From Lactiplantibacillus dongliensis (GTDB lineage Bacteria > Bacillota > Bacilli > Lactobacillales > Lactobacillaceae), in contig NZ_BJDK01000014.1 of NCBI RefSeq assembly GCF_005405105.1, positions 1 through 64,000 of the forward strand: a stretch of DNA of 64,000 nt. The letters run 5' to 3'. The notes beneath the pieces are model-generated. The model saw only the letters and a program-made list of their open reading frames with translations. It searched no databases and had not been told where the DNA came from. Position numbers and translations under genes: made by a program. Numbering within the stretch: position 1 is the stretch's first letter; each line of letters opens with the position of its first letter. Shown here one piece after another: positions 35,936 through 45,601 of the stretch.

Positions 35936-37075
35936 ATGCACATTTTTGTTGGTTTAATCATCTTAATTGCGACCCTCTACTGGGGTTGGACTTTGAAAAA
36001 ACGTAAACACTATCAAGGCAAACAATGGCGCCATCACGCTTGGCCCGCAATTTTTCCTTTATTAATTAGTTTGGGCTTACTTGGCACAACGCTTTGTGGT
36101 TGGCTAATGCTGGGACTGCTGATTTATTGGAGCTGGCACCTCATCGCTCGACAGCATTACCGCGGTAAACAATTAGTTAAACGGGGATGGCCGATCCTAT
36201 TGCTAGTTTGGGTCAGCCTAGGTCTGATTGGCAGCGTAACAACAACTGAAGTCCCTCAAACTAAGGTTAAAATTGAAACTGTCAAAAAGACACATAACAT
36301 TACGGTAAAAAATGATACTGAATTACAAAAACTGCAAACCGCTAACAGTAGTTCAGCCAGTAGTTTAAAAGCTCAGGCAACGAGTTTAGCGAAACAGAAA
36401 GCACAGATTGATAAACGCAAAGATAAAAATAAGGCTGATGGCGCCACTAAAACTACGGCTGCTACTACCATTAAAACTGGCACTAATCCTAGTCCTGCCA
36501 GTCTAGCCGCCCAATCTTACACTGGTCAACAGACAATAACCGTCAATGACAATCAGCCTGCTTTCTCAGCAGCTGACTTAACAACGCGTCAAGGTGCATG
36601 GCAGCGTTATAGTAACCTTGACCAGCTCAATCGTGTCACCGCCGCGAATGCGCTACTAAATCAATCACTCATGCCCAAATCTCAGCGGGCACCCTTGACC
36701 GTCACACCAACTGGCTGGCGAAACAAGAGAATCGCTAGCGGTTGGCTATATAATCGTAGCCATTTAATCGGTTACCAGCTCACTGGTCAAAATAACAATC
36801 CGAAAAACTTAATGACCGGGACACGTTCCCTAAACGCACCTGAGATGGTTACCTATGAAGATCAAGTTGCCGATTACCTAAAAGCTGACACCAGTCACTA
36901 CGTTCGCTACCAAGTAACACCTATCTTCAAGGGAAATGAATTGTTAGCTCGTGGTGTCCAGATGCGCGGCCAATCAATTGGCAGTGAGGCAGTTAGTTTC
37001 AATATTTATATTTTCAACGTTCAAACTGGCATGACTCTGAACTACAATGACGGGACTAGCCGTACCACTAAGTAA
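35936..37075 (+). CDS. Membrane-anchored DNA/RNA non-specific endonuclease (EndA/NucA-like)
   Basis: 379 residues. Hydrophobic segments at ~2-18, ~33-57 and ~75-95 are separated by two similar basic stretches (KKRKHYQGKQWRHHAWP and ARQHYRGKQLVKRGWP). A Lys/Ser/Thr-rich linker (~110-190) leads to a nuclease domain whose active-site motif is NRSHLIGYQLTG (Asn273-His276), with NNPKNLMTGTRSLN downstream. It matches the DNA-entry nuclease EndA family, in which DRGH is the classic motif; here Asn-Arg-Ser-His replaces it, as in many lactobacilli. Roles may be DNA uptake or nutrient scavenging. Confidence 0.85.
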   Translation: MHIFVGLIILIATLYWGWTLKKRKHYQGKQWRHHAWPAIFPLLISLGLLGTTLCGWLMLGLLIYWSWHLIARQHYRGKQLVKRGWPILLLVWVSLGLIGSVTTTEVPQTKVKIETVKKTHNITVKNDTELQKLQTANSSSASSLKAQATSLAKQKAQIDKRKDKNKADGATKTTAATTIKTGTNPSPASLAAQSYTGQQTITVNDNQPAFSAADLTTRQGAWQRYSNLDQLNRVTAANALLNQSLMPKSQRAPLTVTPTGWRNKRIASGWLYNRSHLIGYQLTGQNNNPKNLMTGTRSLNAPEMVTYEDQVADYLKADTSHYVRYQVTPIFKGNELLARGVQMRGQSIGSEAVSFNIYIFNVQTGMTLNYNDGTSRTTK

Positions 37076-37100
37076 CCCAGCAATTATCATCACATCATTA

Positions 37101-37146
37101 AAAAGGCTGCTAGTCACAGAATACAATCTGTAACTAGCAGCCTTTT
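37101..37146. terminator. Bidirectional terminator between convergent genes
   Basis: AAAAGGCTGCTAGT (37101-37114) pairs perfectly with ACTAGCAGCCTTTT (37133-37146), with an inner CACAGA/TCTGT stem. It serves both the nuclease and the UvrA paralogue. Confidence 0.88.
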
Positions 37147-37166
37147 AATGGCGATTACCGCCTTTT

Positions 37167-39437
37167 TCACTTGGCAGCAATCCACGTCTTTAATGCCACG
37201 CCGGTACGTGATTTAGCCACGTTGATCGACTCCCGCGGCGTGCCACTATACTGAATCTGACCGCCGTAGCGACCGGCATCAGGGCCAACATCAATCAGCC
37301 AGTCCGCCTGACCAATGACATCCAAATTATGTTCAATGATAATTAGCGAATTACCAGCCGTCACTAACGCGTTAAATAACGTCAACAAACGGGCAGTATC
37401 TTGCATATGCAAGCCAGCAGTCGGTTCATCTAATAAATAGATTGTGCCCTTTTTACCAAGTTCAACCGCTAATTTAAGCCGTTGTAACTCACCGCCAGAC
37501 AACGTGGTTAAAGGTTGCGCTAAGGTTAAATACCCTAAACCCACGCGATCTAAATTCCCCAATTGTGCCGCTAATTTAGGCGTGGCTTGAAAGAAGTTCA
37601 CCGCAGCACTCACTGATAGCTGTAGGACTTCGGCGATGTTTTTCCCTTGGTACGTGTATTGCAACGCTTCGTCACTATATCGTTTTCCATGACACAGCTC
37701 ACAAATTTGAACGACCGGATCCATAAAGGCCATATTCGTAATCGTGACTCCCTTGCCTTTACAGCGCGGACAAGCGCCTTTGCCATTATAGCTAAACAAA
37801 CTAGTTCCAACCCGCTCATTCGCTAAACTAAACAACTTGCGAATCTCATCTAACAAACCCAAATAAGTCGCAGGCGTCGACCGACTGTTGAGGCCGACCG
37901 GTGCTTGTGCTAAGTCGATATAGGGGCCTTTTAACTGGTTCTTCAAGGCTGTTACTAACGACGACTTCCCTGAGCCAGCCACCCCAGAGATAACCGTCAT
38001 CACGCCTAGTGGCACATCAACATCAACCTGTTTTAAATTATTTTGGGTAACTTGCCGCAACGCTAATTGTCCCGTCGGCTGCCGCTCGGTTCCCCAATGA
38101 TGGGCCTGCCGTAGCCATTTACCGGTTAACGAATCTGAGGCCAGTAACTCGGGATACGTGCCTGTAAACGTCACGTTACCGCCACCCTGACCAGCTTGTG
38201 GTCCCATCTCAACTACATAGTCCGCAAAGTTAATCATCGCCGGATTATGCTCAACAATCAAAATCGTATTGCCTTTATCCATTAACCGCGTCAACGCTCG
38301 TTTGACTAGCTGGATATCATGTGGATGCAAACCCACACTCGGTTCATCCAAAATATATACCATATCGACCAAAGCACTGGTAAGATACTTGGCAATCTTG
38401 ATCCGCTGCGCTTCCCCACCAGACAATGAGCTCGTACCTCGATCTAGTGTCAAGTAGCCCAATCCAATGTCAACCAATGACTGAATCTTAGTCCGCAGTT
38501 CACGGACGACATCCGTAGCTAACGGGGCAGTAATTTGTTGTAAAAAGCTGAGTACGTGTCGTAAATCCATGGCCGTCACCTCAGCAATGTTTTGTCCATT
38601 GATTTGATTGGTTAAGACGACCGGTTTTAGCCGCGTTCCTTGACAAGCGGGGCACGGTTTCCGTGTCACGATTTTGGCAATCGCCTCTCGATGATGTTCC
38701 GCTTCTTTTTTACCGATCACCGAGCGCCGAATCCGGGGAACAACGCCTTCATATAAGGCCGTCCTTGGAAAACCCTCACCCGGATGTTTGAGTTTTTGCT
38801 GCGGCGCATGCATCAACAACTCGTACTCAGCGTCAGAATAGTCTTTAATGGGCTTATCATTGTCGAATAAGCCGCTCGTTGCATAGCGCCGCCAACGCCA
38901 AGTATCCGGGCCAAAGCTAACAAACGTGATGGCGCCTTGATTCAACGATTTATTTGGATCAATTAATTGCTGTTCATCAATATCATCAACATAGCCTAAC
39001 CCCTGACAAGTTGGACACATGCCTTGTGGTAAATTGAATGAGAAGCTATCAGAATAGCCAATAAACGGCTGACCAATCCGTGAAAATAGCAAGCGCATCA
39101 ACGAGTAGATCCCCGTATAAGTCGCTAGCGTTGAGCGGGCATTCTTGCCCAACCGTTGCTGCTCAATCACAATTGCTACTGGTAAATGCTCAATCTCACT
39201 GACATGTGGCTGGCCGTACTTTGGTAGATACTGTTGCGTAAAGCTCGGAAACGTTTCATTCAGTTCCCGTCGCGATGCCGCTGCAATCGTATCGAAAACT
39301 AACGACGATTTACCAGAACCAGACAGGCCGACGAACACCGTTGTTTCATACTTCGGCACGCGTAACGACACATGCTGCAGATTATTTTGCGTCGCATCGT
39401 CAATCTCAATAAAACCACGTTTAAAAACTGGTTGCAT
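37167..39437 (-). CDS. UvrA-like ABC ATPase (short UvrA paralogue)
   Basis: 756 residues against ~940-950 for true UvrA. It has two ABC units: Walker A GLSGSGKSSLVFDT and GVAGSGKSSLV, signatures LSGGEAQRIKIA and LSGGELQRLKLA. The zinc-finger pairs CPTCQGLGYV/CPACQGTRL and CPRCKGKG/CELCHGKRY remain. The missing length fits loss of the UvrB-binding and insertion regions, as in the UvrA2/DrrC group linked to resistance to DNA-intercalating compounds. A cytoplasmic DNA-binding role is likely. It is a single gene. A true uvrA should exist elsewhere. Confidence 0.88.
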   Translation of the reverse strand: MQPVFKRGFIEIDDATQNNLQHVSLRVPKYETTVFVGLSGSGKSSLVFDTIAAASRRELNETFPSFTQQYLPKYGQPHVSEIEHLPVAIVIEQQRLGKNARSTLATYTGIYSLMRLLFSRIGQPFIGYSDSFSFNLPQGMCPTCQGLGYVDDIDEQQLIDPNKSLNQGAITFVSFGPDTWRWRRYATSGLFDNDKPIKDYSDAEYELLMHAPQQKLKHPGEGFPRTALYEGVVPRIRRSVIGKKEAEHHREAIAKIVTRKPCPACQGTRLKPVVLTNQINGQNIAEVTAMDLRHVLSFLQQITAPLATDVVRELRTKIQSLVDIGLGYLTLDRGTSSLSGGEAQRIKIAKYLTSALVDMVYILDEPSVGLHPHDIQLVKRALTRLMDKGNTILIVEHNPAMINFADYVVEMGPQAGQGGGNVTFTGTYPELLASDSLTGKWLRQAHHWGTERQPTGQLALRQVTQNNLKQVDVDVPLGVMTVISGVAGSGKSSLVTALKNQLKGPYIDLAQAPVGLNSRSTPATYLGLLDEIRKLFSLANERVGTSLFSYNGKGACPRCKGKGVTITNMAFMDPVVQICELCHGKRYSDEALQYTYQGKNIAEVLQLSVSAAVNFFQATPKLAAQLGNLDRVGLGYLTLAQPLTTLSGGELQRLKLAVELGKKGTIYLLDEPTAGLHMQDTARLLTLFNALVTAGNSLIIIEHNLDVIGQADWLIDVGPDAGRYGGQIQYSGTPRESINVAKSRTGVALKTWIAAK

Positions 39438-39553
39438 TCAATTTACCCCTCTCACTTAACCGTTCGGAACACCTACTCATCCACCATACCACACTCTAAA
39501 ATTTTTTCGGTCATTAAAAACTGGTCACCGGAGACAATCGATCTGAAAACAAA

Positions 39554-39583
39554 AAAGCCCAGCTAACTGGCTAGTTGGGCTTT
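39554..39583 (-). terminator. Terminator downstream of dnaB
   Basis: AAAGCCCAGCTA pairs with TAGTTGGGCTTT (one G-U). On the minus strand it is followed by TTTTTTGTTTTC. Confidence 0.75.
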
Positions 39584-39623
39584 ACATATTAACTTACGCT
39601 TAGTGTTAGTTGGATTAAAATGT

Positions 39624-39783
39624 CACTCTGGTTGGCCCAGAATCGGCTGGAGCGTGGTGGCCGCGTTTGGAAGCCAAGGGGCGGCCTTCCAAGCCGGGCT
39701 TTATCTAAGTCGGAAAATCACCGACCAAGATAAACGACACCACTGAGCCAATTCTGGTCCGCCCGCCGTTAACTAACGGGACT
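39624..39783 (+). repeat. Dispersed foldback repeat R1, long copy
   Basis: It starts CACTCTGGTTGGCCCAGAAT and ends near GCCGTTAACTAACGGGA. The outer arms CCAGAATCGGCT and AGCCAATTCTGG enclose further stems (GGAAGCC..GGCCTTCC, GTCGG/CCGAC, TTATCT/AGATAA). It is related to 20105-20255 (inverted) and 33713-33793 (short). Confidence 0.7.
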
Positions 39784-39837
39784 TAAAAAATTAACAATTG
39801 ATTATTTTAAGTTCAGTTATTTAGCCGAGAGGTTGGC

Positions 39838-39905
39838 TTCAAAATAGCCCATGGTATTCCAGCATTTTAGAATCCAACCGGCAGGCGGCAATTTCAACCA
39901 GCACC
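39838..39905 (+). repeat. Dispersed repeat R2, copy 1
   Basis: It shares AAAATRGYCCATSGT, TTYCAGCATTTTAGAA, CAACC and GGCARYNATTTYAACC with 51937-52001 in the same orientation. Confidence 0.5.
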
Positions 39906-39912
39906 AAGCGCA

Positions 39913-41352
39913 TTAACTTGGATTTTGCGGGTCTTGCGCATAGGATACGGATGAGAATTTATTGAACGGTTTCACGAACAATAACTTCACGGTTCCCCGC
40001 GCCCCAGCCCGGTTCTTTTCAATAATCACTTCGACTTCACCGACATCTTCAGAGGCATCTTGGTCACGGGGGTCGCCGCCATTAAAGTCACCGCCACCGT
40101 TACCACCAAAATTACCGCCGCCACTATCGTCGTCGCCATCTTCATCCCGGTAATAATCTTCCCGGTATAAGAACGCAACGATATCGGCATCTTGTTCAAT
40201 TGATCCGGATTCACGGATATCAGATAAGACTGGTCGTTTATCTTGTCGTTGTTCAACCCCACGTGATAACTGGGATAGCGCAATAACCGGAATGCCTAAT
40301 TCCTTGGCTAACTTTTTCATTTGCCGCGAAATTTCCGACACTTCTTGTTGCCGACTTTCGGTATTACCACCTTCGATCAGCTGCAAATAATCGACCACAA
40401 TCAAACCGAGATTACCTTGTTCTTTTGACAATCGCCGGCTCTTAGCCCGAATCTCAGACATCTTAATTCCGGGGGTATCATCGATGAAGATACTGGCTTT
40501 GGACAAACTCCCCATTGCCACAACTAAGTGTTCCCACTCTTCTTCATCAAGTTGCCCAGTCCGCAAATGGCCGGCATCGATACTGCCTTCCGCACACAAC
40601 ATCCGATTTACTAACGATTCAGCACCCATTTCAAGACTAAAAATGGCAACCGTCGTATCCGTCTTAGTCGCGACATTTTGCGCAATATTTAACGCAAACG
40701 CCGTCTTCCCAACGGCTGGACGAGCTGCGAGGATAATCAAGTTATCCGGCTGCAATCCGGCTGTCATCTTATCAAGTTCGGTAAACCCAGTCGGCAACCC
40801 GGTAATATCATCATCATTTTGATACAACCGATCAATTTCTTCAATTGACGAATTTAAGACATCCGAAATCGACTTAAACCCACTTTGGTTCCGCTGCTCC
40901 GACACATTCATAATGTCCCGTTCAGCATCATCTAGTAAGGTCGTGACATCATCATTCTCTGTATAAGCCTTTGTCGTAATTTCGGTCGTCGTCTTAATCA
41001 AACGCCGGACCGTCGCTTTTTGAGCTACGATTTTAGCATAATACCCGGCATTGGCCGCCGTTGGAACGGAACCGGCCAATTCAGCGATATAACTCATACC
41101 GCCGACATCATCTAATTGATTTTGCGCCGTTAATAGATCACTAACCGTCACCGCATCAATCGCTTCATCACGGTCATTTAACGTGACCATACTGGCAAAA
41201 ATAAGTTGGTGCGCACGCCGATAAAAATCTTGTGCTTCCACGAATTCCATCGCTTCAACCAGTGCGTCACCATTTAAGAAAATTGCCCCTAAAACGGCTT
41301 TTTCAGCCTCGATATTTTGGGGTGGTGTTTGATCCAGCACCTCATTGTTCAT
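39913..41352 (-). CDS. dnaB: Replicative DNA helicase DnaB (DnaC in Bacillus naming)
   Basis: 479 residues. The N-terminal scaffold domain (1-~150; EKAVLGAIFLNGDALVEA) precedes a RecA-type motor with Walker A AARPAVGKTAFALN, Walker B GLIVVDYLQLIEG and SQLSRGVEQRQDKRPVLSDI. Near the C-terminus a Gly/Asp/Asn-rich insert of ~30-35 residues (DEDGDDDSGGGNFGGNGGGD) separates REDYYR from EVEVIIEKNRAG. It unwinds DNA at the replication fork. It lies 15 nt after rplI, in the common rplI-dnaB arrangement. Confidence 0.96.
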   Translation of the reverse strand: MNNEVLDQTPPQNIEAEKAVLGAIFLNGDALVEAMEFVEAQDFYRRAHQLIFASMVTLNDRDEAIDAVTVSDLLTAQNQLDDVGGMSYIAELAGSVPTAANAGYYAKIVAQKATVRRLIKTTTEITTKAYTENDDVTTLLDDAERDIMNVSEQRNQSGFKSISDVLNSSIEEIDRLYQNDDDITGLPTGFTELDKMTAGLQPDNLIILAARPAVGKTAFALNIAQNVATKTDTTVAIFSLEMGAESLVNRMLCAEGSIDAGHLRTGQLDEEEWEHLVVAMGSLSKASIFIDDTPGIKMSEIRAKSRRLSKEQGNLGLIVVDYLQLIEGGNTESRQQEVSEISRQMKKLAKELGIPVIALSQLSRGVEQRQDKRPVLSDIRESGSIEQDADIVAFLYREDYYRDEDGDDDSGGGNFGGNGGGDFNGGDPRDQDASEDVGEVEVIIEKNRAGARGTVKLLFVKPFNKFSSVSYAQDPQNPS

Positions 41353-41367
41353 TCGCGGTCCGTCCTT

Positions 41368-41820
41368 TTACTTTTCGACAACGTGCACACGAATCTTCGC
41401 CGTTACTTCTGGATGAAGCTTAACGGGCACGTTTGTGTAACCTAACACCCGAATTGGGTCTGGTAATTCAATCTTACGTTTATCTAATTTAACTTGGTAT
41501 TGATCAGCCAGAGCCGTCGCAATCTGCTTGCTAGGAATCGAGCCAAATAACCGGCCATCCGTCCCGGCTTTAGCTTTTAATTCAACGACAGTTTCGTCAG
41601 CTTCCAAAGCTGTTTTCGTCGTTTTGGCATTGGCTAATTCCTCAGCTTCACGGGCCGCTTCTGATTTTTGTTCCGCCTTTAAGGTGTTAACAGCGGCTTT
41701 CGTGGCAGCTTTTGCCAACCCTTTCTTGATTAAAAAGTTTTGGGCATACCCATCTGGTACATTTTTAATTTGACCACGTTGACCTTTACCACGTACATCG
41801 CTCAAAAAAATAACTTTCAT
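41368..41820 (-). CDS. rplI: 50S ribosomal protein bL9
   Basis: 150 residues from the ATG at 41820 ([20 protein letters not shown]), the canonical bL9 start, with TAGGAGTGAG upstream. The open frame above it only reads through the end of gdpP. The N-terminal rRNA-binding domain, long connecting helix ([20 protein letters not shown]) and C-terminal domain are complete. Confidence 0.96.
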   Translation of the reverse strand: MKVIFLSDVRGKGQRGQIKNVPDGYAQNFLIKKGLAKAATKAAVNTLKAEQKSEAAREAEELANAKTTKTALEADETVVELKAKAGTDGRLFGSIPSKQIATALADQYQVKLDKRKIELPDPIRVLGYTNVPVKLHPEVTAKIRVHVVEK

Positions 41821-41833
41821 AATTGACTCACTC

Positions 41834-43846
41834 CTAATTAGATTCTGGATTTTCATCATCAGTTGCCGTTAATAAGTCCGTTAACGCTTGTTTAACCTCA
41901 TCGACCGATTGGCCTTCAATCTGGGTCGCCGCATTCGATAAATGGCCACCCCCGCCCAAGCGTTCCATATACACTTGGACGTTGATCTCACCTAATGACC
42001 GCGCCGAAATGCCGACACGACCATCCTCACGCCGAGTAATGACAAACGACGCGTCAACCCCCGACATGGATAATAGGGAATCCGCAGCCTGCGCCGCCGT
42101 GACCGGATCATAGACCTGATCATTCTCCCCGACGCACAGTGCCATGTCTTGATTAACAAATTCAACGGATTCAATTAGATGATTACGTTGTAAATAACTA
42201 TCGACATTTTCCTTCATGAACTGTTGGACCAACAAGCTATCCGCACCCGCTGATCGTAAGTAACTCGCCGCATCAAACGTCCGTGATCCTGACCGCAATG
42301 AGAAGGACTTCGTATCGATCACAATCCCGGTCAGCATAGCGGTCGCTTCGATCTTATTGATTGGTTCCGCATCATGTGATTGATACTCAAACATTTCCGT
42401 AATCAGCTCACAAGTTGATGACGCGTATGGTTCAATATAAACCAAAACGGGATTTTCGGGAAATTCTTCGCCCCGACGATGATGATCGATAATCATCACG
42501 TGGTTTTCCAACCGTTGATAAAGGGCTTGTGACATGGAAATACTTGGCTTAGAATGATCCGCCATGACCAATAAGCTTTGATCGGTAGCTTTCTCTAAGG
42601 CCTCAGCCGGTGAAATAATCGATGATTCAATGTCATCATCGTGCTTCAATTGATCCAATAAACGTTGAATATCCGAATGCAGATTCTGTTCATCTAAGAC
42701 AATCCAACATTGTTTCCCATTCATTTCCGCAATCCGACGAATCCCTAAGCAAGCGCCGACCGCATCCATATCTGGTTGATGATGGCCTTGGACAAAGACT
42801 TGATCTGATTGATTCATTAATTCAATCAACGTTTGACTAATCATCCGCGCCCGAACCCGGGTCCGCTTTTCCATTGGATTGGTCTTGCCACCATAGAAAC
42901 GCGCCGGTTCATCCTCAGCTTTGACGACGACTTGATCCCCGCCACGGCCTAACGCCAAATCCATATTGCTCTGCGCTAAGTCGGCTAAGTTATTCATGTT
43001 ACGCTCACCATAAGCAATCCCAATACTCAATGTTAAGGGGAAGTTTTGCTTCGAAGTCGATTCACGAATGCGATCGAGAATGCGGAACTTGTTTTCTTCC
43101 ACCCGGCGCAAACTGCTGGCATAACCTAAAACAAAGAAATGATCATCATCTAACCGTTTTAAGTACATCCCAAACGTTTGCGTCCATTGTGACAGTTCAT
43201 TCGTTACATAATTATTTAAATTAGAAATATCTGTATCCGCCATCGATTGGGTAATTTCATCATAGTTATCCAAAAAGACTTGGCCAATGACTAACTTTTC
43301 ATCTTCAAACTGATCAGCCAGCTCGGCATACTTAGTCACATCCATCAGATAGACCGTATTGGTACTCTGCTGCACGCGCAGATCAAACTGGTAATCTTGC
43401 CAACGAATCGTCGCCGGCTGGTCCTGATGTGCTTTAATGGCCGCTGCTAGCTCTTGGTCAATATCGGCTAACTTATAGCCCAGCACATCTTGGTTACCAA
43501 AATAACGCTGCAAGTACGGATTAACCCATTCGATTGTCTGGTCCGCATTAAAGAGCATGACGCCAATCGGCATTTGAATTAACGCCTCTTGTTCACCCCG
43601 CTTAATACGGTATGACAAATCTGATATATATTCCGTGGCACTTGAACTTAATTCAATCAGGGTATTGTAGGACATCACCCCGCCCATGATGATTAAGACC
43701 AGCACAATTGTCCCAAAAATCCAGTTCATTAAAAACCCAGTCACTAGGGTAATCAGTGACAGGCCTAAAATCACTAGCGACAATAGCCGTAATGGTTGAT
43801 TTTGTAAGAAAAATGGAATGTTTTCGCGCGAAAAAAGTTTTTTCAT
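41834..43846 (-). CDS. gdpP: GdpP cyclic-di-AMP phosphodiesterase
   Basis: 670 residues. Two transmembrane helices (~18-60), a PAS-like domain (~80-155), a degenerate GGDEF domain (~170-300), and a DHH-DHHA1 phosphodiesterase with [30 protein letters not shown] and [12 protein letters not shown]. It hydrolyses c-di-AMP and so tunes potassium and osmolyte balance and wall stress. It lies 13 nt upstream of rplI. An upstream terminator separates it from rpsR. Confidence 0.95.
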   Translation of the reverse strand: MKKLFSRENIPFFLQNQPLRLLSLVILGLSLITLVTGFLMNWIFGTIVLVLIIMGGVMSYNTLIELSSSATEYISDLSYRIKRGEQEALIQMPIGVMLFNADQTIEWVNPYLQRYFGNQDVLGYKLADIDQELAAAIKAHQDQPATIRWQDYQFDLRVQQSTNTVYLMDVTKYAELADQFEDEKLVIGQVFLDNYDEITQSMADTDISNLNNYVTNELSQWTQTFGMYLKRLDDDHFFVLGYASSLRRVEENKFRILDRIRESTSKQNFPLTLSIGIAYGERNMNNLADLAQSNMDLALGRGGDQVVVKAEDEPARFYGGKTNPMEKRTRVRARMISQTLIELMNQSDQVFVQGHHQPDMDAVGACLGIRRIAEMNGKQCWIVLDEQNLHSDIQRLLDQLKHDDDIESSIISPAEALEKATDQSLLVMADHSKPSISMSQALYQRLENHVMIIDHHRRGEEFPENPVLVYIEPYASSTCELITEMFEYQSHDAEPINKIEATAMLTGIVIDTKSFSLRSGSRTFDAASYLRSAGADSLLVQQFMKENVDSYLQRNHLIESVEFVNQDMALCVGENDQVYDPVTAAQAADSLLSMSGVDASFVITRREDGRVGISARSLGEINVQVYMERLGGGGHLSNAATQIEGQSVDEVKQALTDLLTATDDENPESN

Positions 43847-44003
43847 TTGAAATTCCCTCGAGAGTTCTCAGTAATAGTTATATTTTATCACAAACCATGT
43901 CAGCATTCAGTCTCGGTCACATGAAACCAAGTTGACAGACTTGACCTAACACGCTGTTAGTTGGCTTTTTAATTGTAAATCAGCTAACTTTTAGGCCAAA
44001 ATA

Positions 44004-44033
44004 AAAAACCACGGAAATAATCCCGTGGTTTTT
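44004..44033 (-). terminator. Terminator of rpsF-ssb-rpsR
   Basis: AAAAACCACGG (44004-44014) pairs perfectly with CCGTGGTTTTT (44023-44033) just past the rpsR stop. Confidence 0.85.
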
Positions 44034-44044
44034 AACAGACTTAA

Positions 44045-44281
44045 TTATTCTTCGGAAACGAATGGCAATAAGCCCATGATCCGTGCCCGCTTGATAGCGA
44101 TCGTTAAAGAACGTTGGTTCTTAGCGCTCGTACCAGTTACTCGACGTGGCAAAATCTTCCCACGTTCGGAAACGAAGCGACGTAATAAGTCAGTATCTTT
44201 ATAATCGATGTATTCGATATGGTTTGCGGCGATGAAGTCGACTTTACGACGACGACGGCCACCTCTTCTTTGTTGTGCCAT
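44045..44281 (-). CDS. rpsR: 30S ribosomal protein bS18
   Basis: 78 residues, full length. [20 protein letters not shown], then [20 protein letters not shown] and [13 protein letters not shown] are characteristic. No Cys zinc ligands are present. It forms a heterodimer with bS6 on the platform of the small subunit. Third gene of the operon. Confidence 0.97.
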   Translation of the reverse strand: MAQQRRGGRRRRKVDFIAANHIEYIDYKDTDLLRRFVSERGKILPRRVTGTSAKNQRSLTIAIKRARIMGLLPFVSEE

Positions 44282-44316
44282 AGATATTTCCCTCCTCTAA
44301 TTAGCAGTTAACCTGC

Positions 44317-44928
44317 TTAGAATGGCAAATCATCATCTGAAATATCAATCTGGTCCCCATTGTTAGCAAATGGATCAGCTTGGTTGTTCGCACTACTTGC
44401 AGGCGCGCTATTATTAGCGCTACCGCTCGTGCTGGCACCGGCCGCATTCCCATTGCCAAAGGGATTATTGTTATTTGATGAAGCTTGCTGAGGAGCTGCA
44501 TTTTGGCCGTTTTGACTGTAACCACTATTGTTATTCTGGTTGTAGCCACCACCGTTATTAGTCGGTGCGTTACCGCCGCCATTATTGGCACGATAACGTT
44601 CGGATTCAGCCCGTGATTCCAATAGTGAAAAGTTTTCAACGACCACTTCTGTTACATAGACCCGCTGGCCCTGTTGGTTTTCATAATTCCGGGTTTGAAT
44701 CCGGCCATCAATCCCAACTAGTGACCCTTTATGGGTGAAGTTCGCAAAGTTTTCAGCAGCTTTACGCCAAATGACGCAGTTGATGAAATCAGCTTCACGT
44801 TCCCCATTTTGATTGGTGAAATTACGGTTAACGGCTAACGAAAATGTTGCCACTGCCGCACCACCAGACGTGTATCGTAACTCAGGATCTCTTGTTAGTC
44901 GGCCAACAAGAACTGAACGGTTTATCAT
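44317..44928 (-). CDS. ssb: Single-stranded DNA-binding protein
   Basis: 203 residues from the ATG at 44928 ([20 protein letters not shown]). An OB fold (1-~105), a long Asn/Gly/Gln/Ser-rich disordered linker (~110-190), and the acidic tip DISDDDLPF, which recruits replication and repair partners. The open frame extends 8 codons further upstream, but the family start is clear. It is between rpsF and rpsR, as in most Firmicutes. Confidence 0.97.
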   Translation of the reverse strand: MINRSVLVGRLTRDPELRYTSGGAAVATFSLAVNRNFTNQNGEREADFINCVIWRKAAENFANFTHKGSLVGIDGRIQTRNYENQQGQRVYVTEVVVENFSLLESRAESERYRANNGGGNAPTNNGGGYNQNNNSGYSQNGQNAAPQQASSNNNNPFGNGNAAGASTSGSANNSAPASSANNQADPFANNGDQIDISDDDLPF

Positions 44929-44972
44929 AAACAGAAGTGCTCCTCTCGTCATTTATTTCGTTTTAATTTGAA

Positions 44973-45272
44973 TTAATCTTCGCGACGAACGATCATGTGA
45001 CGTAAAATGTCATCATTGATCTTTGAAAGCCGATCAAATTCGTTCAAAGCGGCATCATCAGTCATTGTAGCGTTAACGATATGATAAGTACCTTCGTTGA
45101 ACCCGCCGATTTCGTATGCGAAACGACGCTTCGACCAGTCTTTTGAATCAATTACTTCCGCACCGTTATCAGTTAAGATTTTGTCAAAACGGTCAACTAA
45201 AGCTGTTTTAGCAGCGTCGTCGATGTCTGGGCGTACGATGTAAGTAATTTCATATTTCTTTGATTCACTCAT
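44973..45272 (-). CDS. rpsF: 30S ribosomal protein bS6
   Basis: 99 residues. [39 protein letters not shown] and [10 protein letters not shown] are typical. The ATG at 45272 follows AAGGAGGTG. First gene of the operon, with its own promoter. Confidence 0.97.
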   Translation of the reverse strand: MSESKKYEITYIVRPDIDDAAKTALVDRFDKILTDNGAEVIDSKDWSKRRFAYEIGGFNEGTYHIVNATMTDDAALNEFDRLSKINDDILRHMIVRRED

Positions 45273-45399
45273 GAAATTTGCACCTCCTTATGGACTTCAG
45301 GCCCTTTCCTTTTGAAAGAGCAAGGAAAGTAATCTAAGTTTTGCTTAGATACTCACGAATAAATAGTATAGCATCTAAGTCAATTTGTTGCAAGGTTTG
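45273..45399 (-). promoter_or_regulatory. rpsF promoter and leader
   Basis: On the minus strand TTGCAA (45393-45388), a 17-nt spacer and TATACT (45370-45365). The leader folds CTTTCC with GGAAAG ahead of GGGCCTGAAGTCC and the ribosome binding site. Many bacteria regulate this operon through an S6:S18-binding leader. I do not see its usual CCG bulge clearly, so autoregulation is only a suggestion. Confidence 0.6.
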
Positions 45400-45475
45400 A
45401 AACAGCCGACAAAACAAAAAGCTTCCTAAGCTCGATACGTTAATAAACTACGTAAGGCTTTGAAAATTTCCGTTT

Positions 45476-45489
45476 ATTTCCCGGGAAAT
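45476..45489. repeat. Palindrome ATTTCCCGGGAAAT, copy 2
   Basis: Identical to 15251-15264. It lies in the gap between the gyrA terminator and the rpsF promoter. Confidence 0.45.
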
Positions 45490-45551
45490 TATTTTAAGGC
45501 TTAGATAGAACTAGCTGACCAAGCTACAATAACTGACAACTTAAGCTAAAC

Positions 45552-45590
45552 AAAACGGATGATTGCCATCGACTGACAATCATCCGTTTT
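45552..45590 (-). terminator. Terminator of the gyrBA group
   Basis: A perfect 14-bp stem, AAAACGGATGATTG (45552-45565) with CAATCATCCGTTTT (45577-45590), 12 nt beyond the gyrA stop. Confidence 0.85.
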
Positions 45591-45601
45591 AACTTTAATC
45601 G

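Larger units (their letters stand above)
39438..39912. other. Repeat-rich gap between the uvrA paralogue and dnaB
   Basis: No gene. It holds a terminator (39554-39583), a full R1 repeat (39624-39783) and an R2 repeat (about 39838-39905). Confidence 0.6.

Noticed and set aside
35294-37075. Idea that the lipoprotein-nuclease pair is a bacteriocin or toxin system
   Set aside because: The catalytic domain is of the DNA-entry type, there is no immunity-like gene, and the lipobox and membrane helices point to surface anchoring rather than release.
44301-44639. 112-codon frame overlapping ssb
   Set aside because: A shifted-frame shadow of the repetitive Asn/Gly linker of SSB.
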